Shown here piece by piece: positions 27,305-39,616 of a DNA stretch of 64,000 nt; the first letter of the stretch is position 1, and each line of letters starts with the position of its first letter. This DNA is from Chloracidobacterium sp. CP2_5A (lineage in GTDB: Bacteria; Acidobacteriota; Blastocatellia; Chloracidobacteriales; Chloracidobacteriaceae): assembly GCA_002254845.1 (NCBI GenBank), contig NKPT01000007.1:1-64000 (forward strand), read 5' to 3'. Both the position numbers and the translations under genes were made by a program. A model generated the notes under the pieces. The model was not told the origin of the DNA. It saw nothing but the letters and a program-made list of their open reading frames with translations, and searched no databases.

Positions 27305-27342
27305 TTTTTTCCCTTTTCCTTACTTACTTTTACGGGAAAAAA
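27305..27342. terminator. Inverted repeat after hisZ, possible terminator
   Basis: TTTTTTCCC (27305-27313) pairs perfectly with GGGAAAAAA (27334-27342) across a 20-base pyrimidine-rich loop, starting one base after the hisZ stop codon. There is no downstream T-run on the plus strand, so it is not a classic terminator for hisZ; it could serve in transcript-end stabilisation. Confidence 0.35.
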
Positions 27343-27354
27343 GCGGCGTCTTTC

Positions 27355-27369
27355 TAACGCATTGCGTTA
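27355..27369. promoter_or_regulatory. Perfect 15-bp palindrome upstream of phaR, possible operator
   Basis: TAACGCATTGCGTTA is a perfect 7-1-7 palindrome that ends 8 bases before the -35 box of the predicted phaR promoter. Its position suits a repressor or activator site. PhaR proteins regulate their own genes in other bacteria, so autoregulation is one possibility; the binding protein is unknown. Confidence 0.45.
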
Positions 27370-27377
27370 TTTTTCGC

Positions 27378-27406
27378 TTGACCTTTTTTGACGCGCCGCG
27401 TTATCA
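27378..27406 (+). promoter_or_regulatory. Predicted sigma70 promoter of phaR
   Basis: TTGACC (27378-27383), a 17-base spacer and TTATCA (27401-27406) give a well-spaced promoter ending 63 bases before the phaR ATG. The region is AT-rich compared with its surroundings. It follows directly after the palindrome at 27355-27369. Confidence 0.6.
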
Positions 27407-27469
27407 TCCTTCCAGCGTTGGCTTTTCGATACTTTTCAACCTCCGACGCTAAAGGATGGACGCAGCGAT

Positions 27470-28111
27470 ATGGCACGCACGATCAAACGATACGCCAACC
27501 GCAAACTCTACGATGTCGCCGCCCGGCGCTATGTGAAGCTGGACGAGCTGGCTGATTTCATCCAGGCCGGCGAGGAAGTCCAGGTGATCGACAAGGAAAC
27601 CGGCGCAGACATCACGGAAGCGACTCTTTCCAAGATTGCCGCGGCCACGGTTCGCCAGCCGACCGAGCCGATCTCGCGCAACGCGCTGGTTTCATTCATC
27701 CGGCAGCCGAGCGATTTGTTTTTTGGCTATATGCGGCGGACGGTCTCGGCCGGGTTGGATACCGTACAGCAGATTGATCGCCAGTTTGAGCGCTTGGGGT
27801 CAATGTTGCGGGAGGCGCTGCGCCCCGGCGCGAAGGACGCCGCGAGCGCGGATGAGCTGGCGCCGGCGCTGCGGGCCGTTATTGAAGCTTTTGTCGCCCA
27901 GTGCGTAACGGAACAACTGACCGAGCATGGCGTCCCGTCGGCGACGGAGTTCGCCCGCCTCCAACGGCGCGTAACCGAGCTGGAGAAAAAGCTTGGGAAG
28001 CTCCCCAACGCCACGACAGAGGCGAGCGCTTCATCGGTTGAAACAAGCTCTATGACGACCAACGGCGCCGGGATCGCCACCCGCAAGCGGGCGCGCGCCG
28101 CGCGGTCGTGA
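27470..28111 (+). CDS. phaR: Polyhydroxyalkanoate synthesis regulator PhaR
   Basis: The N-terminal ~60 residues (TIKRYANRKLYDVAARRYVKLDELADFIQAGEEVQVIDKETGADIT) are the hallmark DNA-binding/PHB-accumulation domain of PhaR, a repressor that releases DNA when PHA granules appear and then allows phasin expression. A central block with ISRNALVSFIRQPSDLFFGYMRRT and a C-terminal coiled-coil helix with a Ser/Thr/Arg tail complete the 213 residues. AAAGGATGG precedes the ATG. The phasin-like gene is 83 bases downstream on the same strand, matching the usual partnership. Confidence 0.93.
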   Translation: MARTIKRYANRKLYDVAARRYVKLDELADFIQAGEEVQVIDKETGADITEATLSKIAAATVRQPTEPISRNALVSFIRQPSDLFFGYMRRTVSAGLDTVQQIDRQFERLGSMLREALRPGAKDAASADELAPALRAVIEAFVAQCVTEQLTEHGVPSATEFARLQRRVTELEKKLGKLPNATTEASASSVETSSMTTNGAGIATRKRARAARS

Positions 28112-28127
28112 GGCCGGGGCGCAACCT

Positions 28128-28161
28128 GACCTCTTCATTCTGACGACCTCTTCATTCTGAA
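28128..28161. repeat. 17-bp tandem duplication between phaR and phasin-like gene
   Basis: GACCTCTTCATTCTGAC (28128-28144) is followed directly by a second copy with one change in the last base (28145-28161). It lies 34-67 bases before the ATG of the phasin-like gene, where it would be part of the transcript leader. Confidence 0.85.
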
Positions 28162-28194
28162 CGGATACTTTTTGCAACAAGGAGTGCACTCATC

Positions 28195-28824
28195 ATGGCA
28201 ACCACGAAAACCGCCAAGAAAACCGCCCGCAAGCCCGCCCCGACCGCGACGCCGAAGACTCGCTCCAAGGCCGCGCACCGGTTGGCCGCGCAACCAACGC
28301 CTCGCCTGCCGCTTGAAGTTGTCACGGAAGCGGCCGTCAAGGGCGTCAAGTTTGGCATCGGCACGACGCTCGTCGCGCGCGACAATGTGAAGAAGTTTTT
28401 TAACGATGCCGTGGCGCGCGGCAACGAAGTCGAGCTGACGACTCCGACGCTGCCCCTGCCGACGCTGCCGAGCTTCAGCCTGCCCACGACCAAGGACATC
28501 GAGCGCCAAGTCAGCAAGCTGAGCGAAGGGCCGCTGGCCCAGGCCAAGCAAATCGCCGAGCGGCTCCAGAAGTTTTTCGAAAGCCTGCTGCGTCAAATCG
28601 TCGAAGCGACCGCCTCCAAGTCGAAAAAAGCCGCGCTTGACAAGGAAGCGCTGCGCGAGGAAGTCCTCAACGTTGTCGCCTCGCTTGACTTAGCCAACGG
28701 CTCGGACATCAAGCGAATTCTCAGCCAAGTTGAAAGGATGTCGCGCAAGCTCGACAAGGAAGCCAAGGCGACCGCCCGGCGGAAGGTCGAGCCGGCAAGC
28801 GAGCCGGCCGCCGCGACAGCTTGA
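28195..28824 (+). CDS. Phasin-like, PHA granule-associated protein
   Basis: 209 residues with a Lys/Ala/Pro-rich N-terminus (TTKTAKKTARKPAPTA, histone-H1-like) reminiscent of the basic tails of PhaF-type phasins, here N-terminal instead of C-terminal. A central region (VKGVKFGIGTTLVARDNVKKFFNDAVARGNEVE) resembles phasin amphipathic helices. A long coiled coil follows and an Ala/Lys-rich tail closes the protein. AAGGAG lies about 10 bases before the ATG. Position directly after phaR and the composition suggest a PHA granule surface protein; the basic ends could bind DNA. No catalytic motif is present. Confidence 0.72.
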   Translation: MATTKTAKKTARKPAPTATPKTRSKAAHRLAAQPTPRLPLEVVTEAAVKGVKFGIGTTLVARDNVKKFFNDAVARGNEVELTTPTLPLPTLPSFSLPTTKDIERQVSKLSEGPLAQAKQIAERLQKFFESLLRQIVEATASKSKKAALDKEALREEVLNVVASLDLANGSDIKRILSQVERMSRKLDKEAKATARRKVEPASEPAAATA

Positions 28825-28868
28825 GGCGTCGCCAAGACCGCAACTTCCCGTTCCGCCTTCCCTCTTCC

Positions 28869-28896
28869 GACGCGCTCCAGGCGGGCGCGTCTTTTT
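28869..28896 (+). terminator. Rho-independent terminator after phasin-like gene
   Basis: GACGCGC (28869-28875) pairs perfectly with GCGCGTC (28885-28891), with a 9-base loop, followed by TTTTT (28892-28896). It lies 45 bases after the stop of the phasin-like gene and would end a phaR-phasin transcript. Confidence 0.8.
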
Positions 28897-28901
28897 CGCG
28901 C

Positions 28902-28944
28902 CTAAAAGCGAGCCCATCTAAAAGCGAGCCCATCTAAAAGCGGG
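28902..28944. repeat. Tandem 16-bp units, about 2.7 copies
   Basis: The unit CTAAAAGCGAGCCCAT is present at 28902-28917 and 28918-28933, with a partial third copy to about 28944. It lies immediately after the terminator and in the 248-base gap before the convergent ahcY gene. I see no gene in the rest of that gap. Confidence 0.85.
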
Positions 28945-29072
28945 CGCGCCCAGCGAGTCAGCCCGCGCGGCGGGCCGCGACAGGCCCTCCCAGCCCGTGG
29001 CGAGCGGGGAGACGGCGGCGCGGCCAGCAAGGCAAAATCTTGTCCGAGAGGGCGCTAGCCGAGGAGCGGGCC

Positions 29073-30368
<1,296 letters not shown>

Positions 30369-30424
30369 TTACGGATTAAGTTGATAAAACAAGCCCGCGC
30401 CCTGAGGCGACACGGCGCCCGAGG

Positions 30425-31573
<1,149 letters not shown>

Positions 31574-31922
31574 AGCGTATCCTCCACGAAACGCGGGGGT
31601 TTTGGATGCGCGTGGCGCAGTCCGCCCCAGAGCTGGCGAAAGACTTGCGCGGATGAATGCAACCAGAAACCATGGTGAGAGTTGGACTGAGCTAAATTCA
31701 AAGTTGGCCACCGTACCATGCGAGACAAAAAATGCCAACCCGTCGCCTGCGGCGCGGCGGCGGCGCTCGATGGCTTCCGCCTTACGCCGGAGGGTCAGGT
31801 GAAATCACCGCGTTTTTGCGGGGATTGACCGTCGCCGCGCTCCCGCCTGTCCGTTCCGGCGCGGACTGGTTTATGCTGGGCCAGCAAGCGCGTTGATCCA
31901 AACCGCCTGAGACGTCATCTCT
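31574..31922. other. 349-base intergenic region between metK and recJ
   Basis: It separates the divergent metK and recJ genes. The metK promoter at 31710-31738 leaves a leader of roughly 130 bases before the TTG start. I looked for the conserved cores of SAM and SAH riboswitches on the metK strand and did not recognise one, but structured RNA cannot be excluded by eye. I see no coding frame of its own. Confidence 0.5.
31710..31738 (-). promoter_or_regulatory. Predicted sigma70 promoter of metK-ahcY
   Basis: On the minus strand TTGGCA (31738-31733), a 17-base spacer and TACGGT (31715-31710) form a plausible promoter. The expected transcript would carry about 130 bases of leader before the metK TTG codon. 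Confidence 0.5.
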
Positions 31923-33677
31923 ATGTCAAACGATAGGGGCCGATCCCTCAGTGGCGCAGTCTGGAAGCCGGCCGCGCCGCCGGCGGCGGAAGTTCAAAAG
32001 CTCGCCGCCGCGCTGGGCGTTCACCCGCTTGTCGCAGCCTGCCTGATCAATCGCGGCGTCACGTCGGCGGAGCAGGCAACGGCTTTTTTGTCGCCTGACC
32101 TAGCGCATGTTCCAGACCCAAAGCCCATGCGGAATCTGGACGAGGCGCTGCGCGTCATTGGCGGCACCCTGGCTCGGCGCGAGCGCATTCGCATCGTGGG
32201 CGACTACGACTGCGACGGCACGACCGGACTGGTCACCCTGCGGAACGCGCTGCGGCTGGCGGGATCAGAAATCGACGACCTTGTGTCGTATTACGTCCCC
32301 GACCGCGAGCGAGAGGGTTATGGACTCAACCCCGGCATCATTGAGCGGGCGGCGGAAGATGGAATTCAGACGCTGATCTCGGTGGACATCGGCATCACGG
32401 CGCACCGGGAGTGGAGCCTGGCGCGGGCGCGGGGCGTCACCGGGGTGTGCATTGACCACCACACGGCGCTGGGCAGCCAGGTTCCGGCGGACGCCATCGT
32501 GGTGTGTCCGAAGCAAGCGGACGACCCCTACCCGGAAAAAGACCTCGCCGCCTGCGGGCTAGCGTGGCAGATGGCGCGGGCGCTGCTGTCCGACCGCCCC
32601 AACGGCGAGCCGATCCTGCGCTCGCTAACCAAGCTGGTCGCCATTGGCACCTATGCCGACCTCGTGCCGCTTTCAAGCTTGGCGAATCGCGCCATCGTGG
32701 CGGAAGGACTGCGCGGACTCAACGGCGGTTCTAAAAATCACGGACTCGCGGCGCTGCTGGAGGTCGCCGGGCTTGCGCAGCGGGGCGTCAGCGCCGGCGA
32801 TCTGGGGTTCCGGCTTGGCCCGCGCATCAATGCCGCGGGGCGCATCGAGGGCACGACCCTTGGCGTCATCGAGCTGTTTGACAGCCGCACCCCGGAGGAA
32901 GCGCGCGCCCGCGCGCAGCGAATTGATAACTGGAACACGGAGCGCCAAGAGGTGCAGCGCCGGCTCGTGAGTCAGCTTGAGGCGCAAATTGCAAGTCAGT
33001 CCGGCGACGACTGGGTTTATGTTCTGGCCGGCGACCACGCTGAAGGGTGGCATCAGGGCGTGGTTGGCATCGCGGCCTCCAAAGTGGTTGAAACGCGCCA
33101 CCGGCCCGCGCTCGTCTGTAGCCTTCGGGATGGCCTGGCGCATGGCTCCGGGCGCAGCATTCCGCAGTTCAACTTGATTGCGGCGCTGCAAGCCGTCGGG
33201 GGGGACGGACTCCTTCTGCGGTATGGCGGCCATCCGGCCGCGGCCGGCTTTTGCCTGCCCGTCGAGCGGCTGCCTGAGCTGCATGAGCGACTCAACGCCT
33301 ACGCCCGGCAGACGCTTACCCCGGATGACTTGACGCGCGCCTACAGCTACGACGGCGAGCTTCCCCTGTCGGCGCTGACCATCCCCGTTGTGGAAAGTCT
33401 GGCGCGGCTTGAGCCCCATGGCATCGGCAATCCCGCCCCGCGCTTTGTCTTGCGCGGACGCATCCTGGAGCAGCGAGTGCTGAAGGACCTGCATCTCAAG
33501 CTCGTTTTGAGCGACGGGACGAGTCGCGTCGAAGTTATCTGGTGGCAACAGCGGGACTACGCCGCCCAGCTTCCCAAAGACGCCGAAGTCGAAGCGCTGG
33601 GGCGGCCTGACATCAATGCCTGGAATGGCGTCCGCTCAACCCAGTTCATCGCCCTGGACATGCGGCTGGCGCGCTGA
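31923..33677 (+). CDS. recJ: Single-strand-specific 5'-3' exonuclease RecJ
   Basis: RecJ degrades single-stranded DNA from the 5' end in recombination and repair. The DHH-family metal motifs are visible in order: IRIVGDYDCDGTTG, LISVDIGITAHREWSLA, GVCIDHHTAL, LVAIGTYADLVPL. The DHHA1 segment has GSGRSIPQFNLIAAL and RYGGHPAAAGFCL, and a C-terminal OB-like domain (LVLSDGTSRVEVIWWQ) follows. At 584 residues it is typical. It is convergent with hpt, the stops being 6 bases apart. Confidence 0.95.
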   Translation: MSNDRGRSLSGAVWKPAAPPAAEVQKLAAALGVHPLVAACLINRGVTSAEQATAFLSPDLAHVPDPKPMRNLDEALRVIGGTLARRERIRIVGDYDCDGTTGLVTLRNALRLAGSEIDDLVSYYVPDREREGYGLNPGIIERAAEDGIQTLISVDIGITAHREWSLARARGVTGVCIDHHTALGSQVPADAIVVCPKQADDPYPEKDLAACGLAWQMARALLSDRPNGEPILRSLTKLVAIGTYADLVPLSSLANRAIVAEGLRGLNGGSKNHGLAALLEVAGLAQRGVSAGDLGFRLGPRINAAGRIEGTTLGVIELFDSRTPEEARARAQRIDNWNTERQEVQRRLVSQLEAQIASQSGDDWVYVLAGDHAEGWHQGVVGIAASKVVETRHRPALVCSLRDGLAHGSGRSIPQFNLIAALQAVGGDGLLLRYGGHPAAAGFCLPVERLPELHERLNAYARQTLTPDDLTRAYSYDGELPLSALTIPVVESLARLEPHGIGNPAPRFVLRGRILEQRVLKDLHLKLVLSDGTSRVEVIWWQQRDYAAQLPKDAEVEALGRPDINAWNGVRSTQFIALDMRLAR

Positions 33678-33683
33678 GCCGCC

Positions 33684-34223
33684 CTACAGCGCCGGATTGA
33701 GAATCGCCACATAGGGCAGATTGCGATACCGCTCCGCGTAATCGAGGCCGAAGCCGACCACGAATTCATTCGGAATCGTAAAGCCCGCGTAGGCGACTTC
33801 CACTTCGCGCTGTCGCCGCTCCGGCTTGTCGAGCAGAGCCGCGACGCGCACTGACGCCGCGTCGCGCCGCCGGAACATATCAAGCAAGTAGGACAGCGTA
33901 AGGCCGGTATCCACAATATCCTCGACGATAATGACATCCTTGCCCTTGAGGCTCGCGTCGAGGTCCTTGAGCAAGCGCACTTCGCCCGACGACTTCGTGG
34001 ACGCGCCGTAACTGGACACGGCGATGAAATCAAGCGTCACAGGCAGGTCAATCGCCCGAATCAGGTCGGCGCTGAACGGCACTGCGCCCTTGAGCACCAC
34101 GACCAGCAGCGGCGACCGTCCGGCATAGTCCCGCGCAATGCTTGCGCCCAGCTCCCGAATACGCGCCTGGATGCGCTCGGCCTCTAGCAGCGTTGTCAAC
34201 TGCGGTTGGCAAAACTCCGACAT
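33684..34223 (-). CDS. hpt: Hypoxanthine phosphoribosyltransferase
   Basis: It salvages hypoxanthine and guanine to IMP and GMP using PRPP. The 179-residue protein has the flexible-loop region VSSYGASTKSSGEVRLLKDL, the PRPP-binding VIIVEDIVDTGLTLSYLLD and the C-terminal IPNEFVVGFGLDYAERYRNLPYVAIL, all characteristic of the Hpt family. The gene runs between recJ (convergent) and the diguanylate cyclase gene upstream, 28 bases away on the same strand. Confidence 0.95.
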   Translation of the reverse strand: MSEFCQPQLTTLLEAERIQARIRELGASIARDYAGRSPLLVVVLKGAVPFSADLIRAIDLPVTLDFIAVSSYGASTKSSGEVRLLKDLDASLKGKDVIIVEDIVDTGLTLSYLLDMFRRRDAASVRVAALLDKPERRQREVEVAYAGFTIPNEFVVGFGLDYAERYRNLPYVAILNPAL

Positions 34224-34251
34224 TCCGCTTTCTCTCCATTTTCCACAGCCG

Positions 34252-36153
34252 TCAGGCTGAAACTGACTGCCCCGGCGGCGACGCCATCGTGACGCGATTG
34301 CGCCCGCCGCGCTTCGAGACGTAAAGCGCCTTGTCGGCGGCTTCGATCAGCGCATCCGGCGTCGTCATCCCAGGGGACGGCAGGGCGGCTACGCCAAAGC
34401 TCGCGGTGACGCTCAGATTGCCGGCCGCGGTCGGCACGGGACGAGTTTCAATATAGCGCCGAAGGCGCTCAGCGACATCGAGCGCGCTTCTAGCCGGCGT
34501 GTTAGGCAAGACCACGATGAATTCCTCGCCGCCATACCGCCCGGCAATATCAGTATCCCGGAGCTTATCGCGCGCCACCTTGGCCAGATGCTTCAGCACC
34601 TCGTTGCCGACCTCGTGGCCGTAGGTGTCGTTGACCTTCTTGAAATAGTCTATGTCAAACATAATCAAGGACATCTGCCCATTGGCGGACAGCGTCTTGG
34701 CAAAGATTTCCGCCAGCTTGGCGCGCGCGGCGCGCGCGTTGAGCAGTCCGGTCAGCCCATCCACCGTCGCCAGCTCGTGGAGGCGGGCTTTTTCAAGCGC
34801 CCCAACCAGCTGCTGCCCCAAGGCATGCAGCATTCCCTCGTCCTGCTCCGAGAACGCCCGCGCTTGGTAGCTCGCTACGCTGATGACGCCGAGCGTCTTT
34901 TTTTCAGCTTCGAGCGGCACGCCCATCCAGGAGCGGTAAGGCAATCGCTCCGTCAGCCAGCGATAGCCATAGGATGCCGCCTCGCGCTCGATATCGCTGA
35001 TGCGAAGCGCCCGCTTGTGCTGGACGCACCATTCGGCCAGCCCCAGCGCGTCCGCCTCGGGATGGAGGATTTCATGCTCGCTGGTGGAGCTGCGCGCTTG
35101 CCACTTTCCGCTATGACCCAAGTTGCGTTCCGCGCCGCGCCGCTCGGCTGGCGGGGGCGGCGCGCTCGCCGGCTGCCATTCCAGCGCGCGCGGGGCCGCG
35201 CCGTCTTCAGGGAAGAGATACACCGCCAGCGAGTCGGCCCGAAACAACTCGCGCCCTTCCTGGCACAGCGTCCGGAACAACTCGCGGCGCGTCTGGTCTG
35301 GGTTGCTCAGGGCGCGCCCGACGCCGACGAGGATTTTCATCTCGGCAATCGTTCGCTGCTGCCGCTCGGCCGCCTCGCCCTGCTTGCTTAGCAGCGCCAC
35401 CTGCGCGACCAACACAGCGCATAGCGCGATAACCGGCAGGGGGCCGAGCTGGGCGTACGCCACCGCGATCATGACCGCCAGCGCCACGGTGGCGAACTCG
35501 GCCAGAAACGTGACGACCGACTGCCGAGCGCGCGTTTCCTGCATAAACGCCCCCAGCGGGACGCCCCGCGCCCACAGGTAAAGAAACGACACGCTCGCGC
35601 GCATGACGAAAATGGAAAGGTAAATGAGCGGGATGGTCACCAGCTCCCGCGCCCCGAACCTCGGCGCGACGTGCCACTCGGCGAGGTGTCCGGCCTGCTC
35701 GACCGTGCTGCCAGTCAAGCCGATGAAGGCGGCAACGCCGCCCTGAAACAGCATCTCGCCCGCCACAAACCGCCACCCGCCCACTGGCAGCCCGCGCTGA
35801 TGCCGCTCGACCTGCTGGCTTGCGGACTCCAAAATTCCGGCAATGCCAAGCAGCGGCACCGTCACTTCCAGTGGAAACACTAAAACAACTAGCACCATGA
35901 TGCCGTCTTCGGCCAGCACGGGGGCGCCATCCCGCGACCGCCGGCGAAGAAAAGAGCAAATCATTAGCAGGAGCAGAGACAGGCCCGCCGCCAGGCCGTC
36001 CCTCTGACGCGCAAAGTCGAGCAGGTCAATCCGGAGCGCGCCCGAAAACTTCAGCTCGACAGCCAGCGTGAGCAGCCACAGGCCCGAGCCCAGCCCCCAC
36101 AGCAGGAGCCCGTGGAGTAAACCAAACGGCGTTCGGCTCAGGGGCAATGGCAT
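34252..36153 (-). CDS. Membrane-bound GAF-GGDEF diguanylate cyclase
   Basis: 633 residues. The N-terminal ~270 residues are hydrophobic with about seven likely membrane segments. A coiled linker leads to a GAF-like domain (about residues 285-455; SWMGVPLEAEKKTLGVISVASYQARAF). The GGDEF domain follows: VDGLTGLLNARA, MFDIDYFKKVNDTYGHEVGNEVL and the active-site GGEEF, with an RDTD inhibitory-site motif four residues before RYGGEEF. It should make cyclic di-GMP with product inhibition. No EAL domain is present. It is divergent from the mutase gene. Confidence 0.92.
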   Translation of the reverse strand: MPLPLSRTPFGLLHGLLLWGLGSGLWLLTLAVELKFSGALRIDLLDFARQRDGLAAGLSLLLLMICSFLRRRSRDGAPVLAEDGIMVLVVLVFPLEVTVPLLGIAGILESASQQVERHQRGLPVGGWRFVAGEMLFQGGVAAFIGLTGSTVEQAGHLAEWHVAPRFGARELVTIPLIYLSIFVMRASVSFLYLWARGVPLGAFMQETRARQSVVTFLAEFATVALAVMIAVAYAQLGPLPVIALCAVLVAQVALLSKQGEAAERQQRTIAEMKILVGVGRALSNPDQTRRELFRTLCQEGRELFRADSLAVYLFPEDGAAPRALEWQPASAPPPPAERRGAERNLGHSGKWQARSSTSEHEILHPEADALGLAEWCVQHKRALRISDIEREAASYGYRWLTERLPYRSWMGVPLEAEKKTLGVISVASYQARAFSEQDEGMLHALGQQLVGALEKARLHELATVDGLTGLLNARAARAKLAEIFAKTLSANGQMSLIMFDIDYFKKVNDTYGHEVGNEVLKHLAKVARDKLRDTDIAGRYGGEEFIVVLPNTPARSALDVAERLRRYIETRPVPTAAGNLSVTASFGVAALPSPGMTTPDALIEAADKALYVSKRGGRNRVTMASPPGQSVSA

Positions 36154-36321
36154 ACCGAAGATTGAAAAGCGAGCAAGGCAGTGGCGGCAACGGCGGCGCG
36201 GGATGAGAATGTAGCAAACGCGCCCCTAACAAACTATCATCTTGTCACGCGCCATCGTCATTGACGCTGGCAGTCGTGGCGGACTTTTCAAACGTTTCTC
36301 ACGCATCTTCATCGCGGCGTC

Positions 36322-37911
<1,590 letters not shown>

Positions 37912-37997
37912 GCGGCGGTCAGGGCTTTTGTCGATCCTGGCTTTCGGCTGAAGGGATAGCTCTTCCATCCAGCCGCTTGGAGGCGTTGAACTCGCGT

Positions 37998-38870
37998 ATG
38001 AACGAAGCTGCGCCCGCCCTGCTGAGAAAGCTCCGCGCGCGGCTGTCGGCGGCGCGCGGGCCGGTTTCGCTCGCCACTTTGGCGCGCGACTTGCTCAAGG
38101 CGCCTCAGACCTCGCCGGAACTCGCGCGGCGGATCCTGCTGCCGCTTCTCGCGCGCTTGCCCGAAGCCGCGCTGGGCGATGACAACTGCATCCGCTGGCA
38201 GGCCGCCCCGCAAGCGGCGACTGAGCTATCCCAGCCGCTCGCCGAGGCCCGGTTCGCCGTCGTCGACGTGGAAACCACTGGTCGCAGCGCCCGCCAGGGG
38301 CGAATCACTGAAGTCGCCTGCATCATCATCGAGCGGTTGCGGATTACCGAGACCTTCACAAGCCTGGTCAACCCCGGCGAGCCAATTCCGCCGCTCATCG
38401 CGGCCCTGACCGGCATCAGCGACGCCCTGGTCGCCGACGCCCCGCCCTTCCGCGCCATCGCGCCGGAGCTGCGCCGACGACTCGCCCAGTCCGTCGTGGT
38501 CGCCCACAACGCGAGCTTTGACCGCCGCTTTCTGACCGCCGAGCTGACGCGCGCCGACGAAAGCTTTACGTGGACCGCTCCGACGCTGTGCACGGTTCAG
38601 CTTTCGCGCCGCCTCGTCCCCGGACTAGATAGCTATCGGCTCGACCGCGTCGCAGGCTATTTCCGCATCGCCAACCCGGCCCGCCATCGGGCGTCGGGAG
38701 ACGCGCTTGCGACGGCCCAGGTTTTCCTGCGATTGTTGGAGCGCCTGATCGAGGAAGACATCTTAGCCGTTGAAGCGGCCGCCGCCCTTATGACAAAACG
38801 ACCGCAAGCGAATCGGCGACGACTTCGAATCTCCAGCGAGGATCAACGCGATGAACGACGCGCGCGATAA
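37998..38870 (+). CDS. DnaQ-like 3'-5' exonuclease
   Basis: 290 residues. An N-terminal ~75-residue helical region precedes a DEDDh exonuclease domain with ExoI FAVVDVETTG, ExoII VVAHNASFDRRFL and ExoIII RHRASGDALATAQVFL. It resembles the DNA polymerase III epsilon/PolC-exonuclease family, but the leader and basic C-terminal tail differ from a standard epsilon subunit, so I do not assign dnaQ. GGAGG is 14 bases before the ATG; a TTG at 37977 starting the same frame would overlap that site. The 3' end overlaps the TPR gene by 20 bases. Confidence 0.88.
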   Translation: MNEAAPALLRKLRARLSAARGPVSLATLARDLLKAPQTSPELARRILLPLLARLPEAALGDDNCIRWQAAPQAATELSQPLAEARFAVVDVETTGRSARQGRITEVACIIIERLRITETFTSLVNPGEPIPPLIAALTGISDALVADAPPFRAIAPELRRRLAQSVVVAHNASFDRRFLTAELTRADESFTWTAPTLCTVQLSRRLVPGLDSYRLDRVAGYFRIANPARHRASGDALATAQVFLRLLERLIEEDILAVEAAAALMTKRPQANRRRLRISSEDQRDERRAR

Positions 38871-39372
38871 CTTCGAGCATCTCGATGCCACGGATGATTT
38901 GGCCGAGCGCGAAGCCGCCAACTACTTTCAGGCAGCCTATCAGCGACAGATGGAAGGCAAGCTCGACGAAGCCATTCTGCTCTATGAACGCTCAATTGCG
39001 CTGCACCCGACGGCCGAGGCGCATACCTTTCTCGGCTGGACCTACAGCTTCCTTGGCGACCTGGACCGAGCGATAGCCGAGTGCCTGCGGGCAATTGAGC
39101 TCGACCCGGATTTTGGCAACCCCTACAACGACATCGGGGCGTATCTCATCGAGCGCAATGATCCGCTGTCGTCCGCGATGTGGCTCAAGCGCGCCATGGA
39201 GGCCAAGCGCTACGAGTGCTATTTTTACCCGCACTTCAACTATGGGCGCGTGCTGGAGTTCCAGGGGCGCTGGCTGGACGCGATGCGGGAATACACGACG
39301 GCGCTGGATTACAATCCTGACTACGCCGCCGCCAAGAAGGCCATCCGCCAGCTCCAGTGCCGGCTCAACTAG
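38851..39372 (+). CDS. Small TPR-repeat protein
   Basis: 173 residues with about three to four tetratricopeptide repeats (AYQRQMEGKLDEAILLYERSIALHP, AEAHTFLGWTYSFLGDLDRAIAECLRAIELDP, NYGRVLEFQGRWLDAMREYTTALDYNP). No signal peptide or membrane segment is present. It overlaps the exonuclease gene by 20 bases and is probably co-translated with it. TPR proteins mediate protein contacts; the partner is unknown. About 245 bases without a recognisable gene follow. Confidence 0.85.
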   Translation: MNDARDNFEHLDATDDLAEREAANYFQAAYQRQMEGKLDEAILLYERSIALHPTAEAHTFLGWTYSFLGDLDRAIAECLRAIELDPDFGNPYNDIGAYLIERNDPLSSAMWLKRAMEAKRYECYFYPHFNYGRVLEFQGRWLDAMREYTTALDYNPDYAAAKKAIRQLQCRLN

Positions 39373-39616
39373 CAAACCTCGTGGAGCGCCCATCGCGAGC
39401 CTAAGCCGCGGCGCGGCTTCCTGACGCCATCCGTCGCTTGCCGTTGGATTCGGAGACGACCGCCCCCAAGCGCTCCCATCGCGAGCGCGGCGGCTGCCAA
39501 CCGTCACTCAACGGGTAGCGCGGCGCCGTCCTGGAAAGCGCGCTCGCGGCTGCCGCCCGCCGCCTGGCCAGCTTGCCTGCCGCCACGTCGCCGCCTTCGG
39601 TTATCCCCCCTTCCCG

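Noticed and set aside
31574-31710. SAM or SAH riboswitch before metK
   Set aside because: I could not recognise any conserved core of a known class; left as a question for a covariance-model search.
39373-39616. Possible small gene after the TPR gene (minus frame 39401-39586)
   Set aside because: Low-complexity Arg/Ala-rich product, no ribosome-binding site, no family resemblance.
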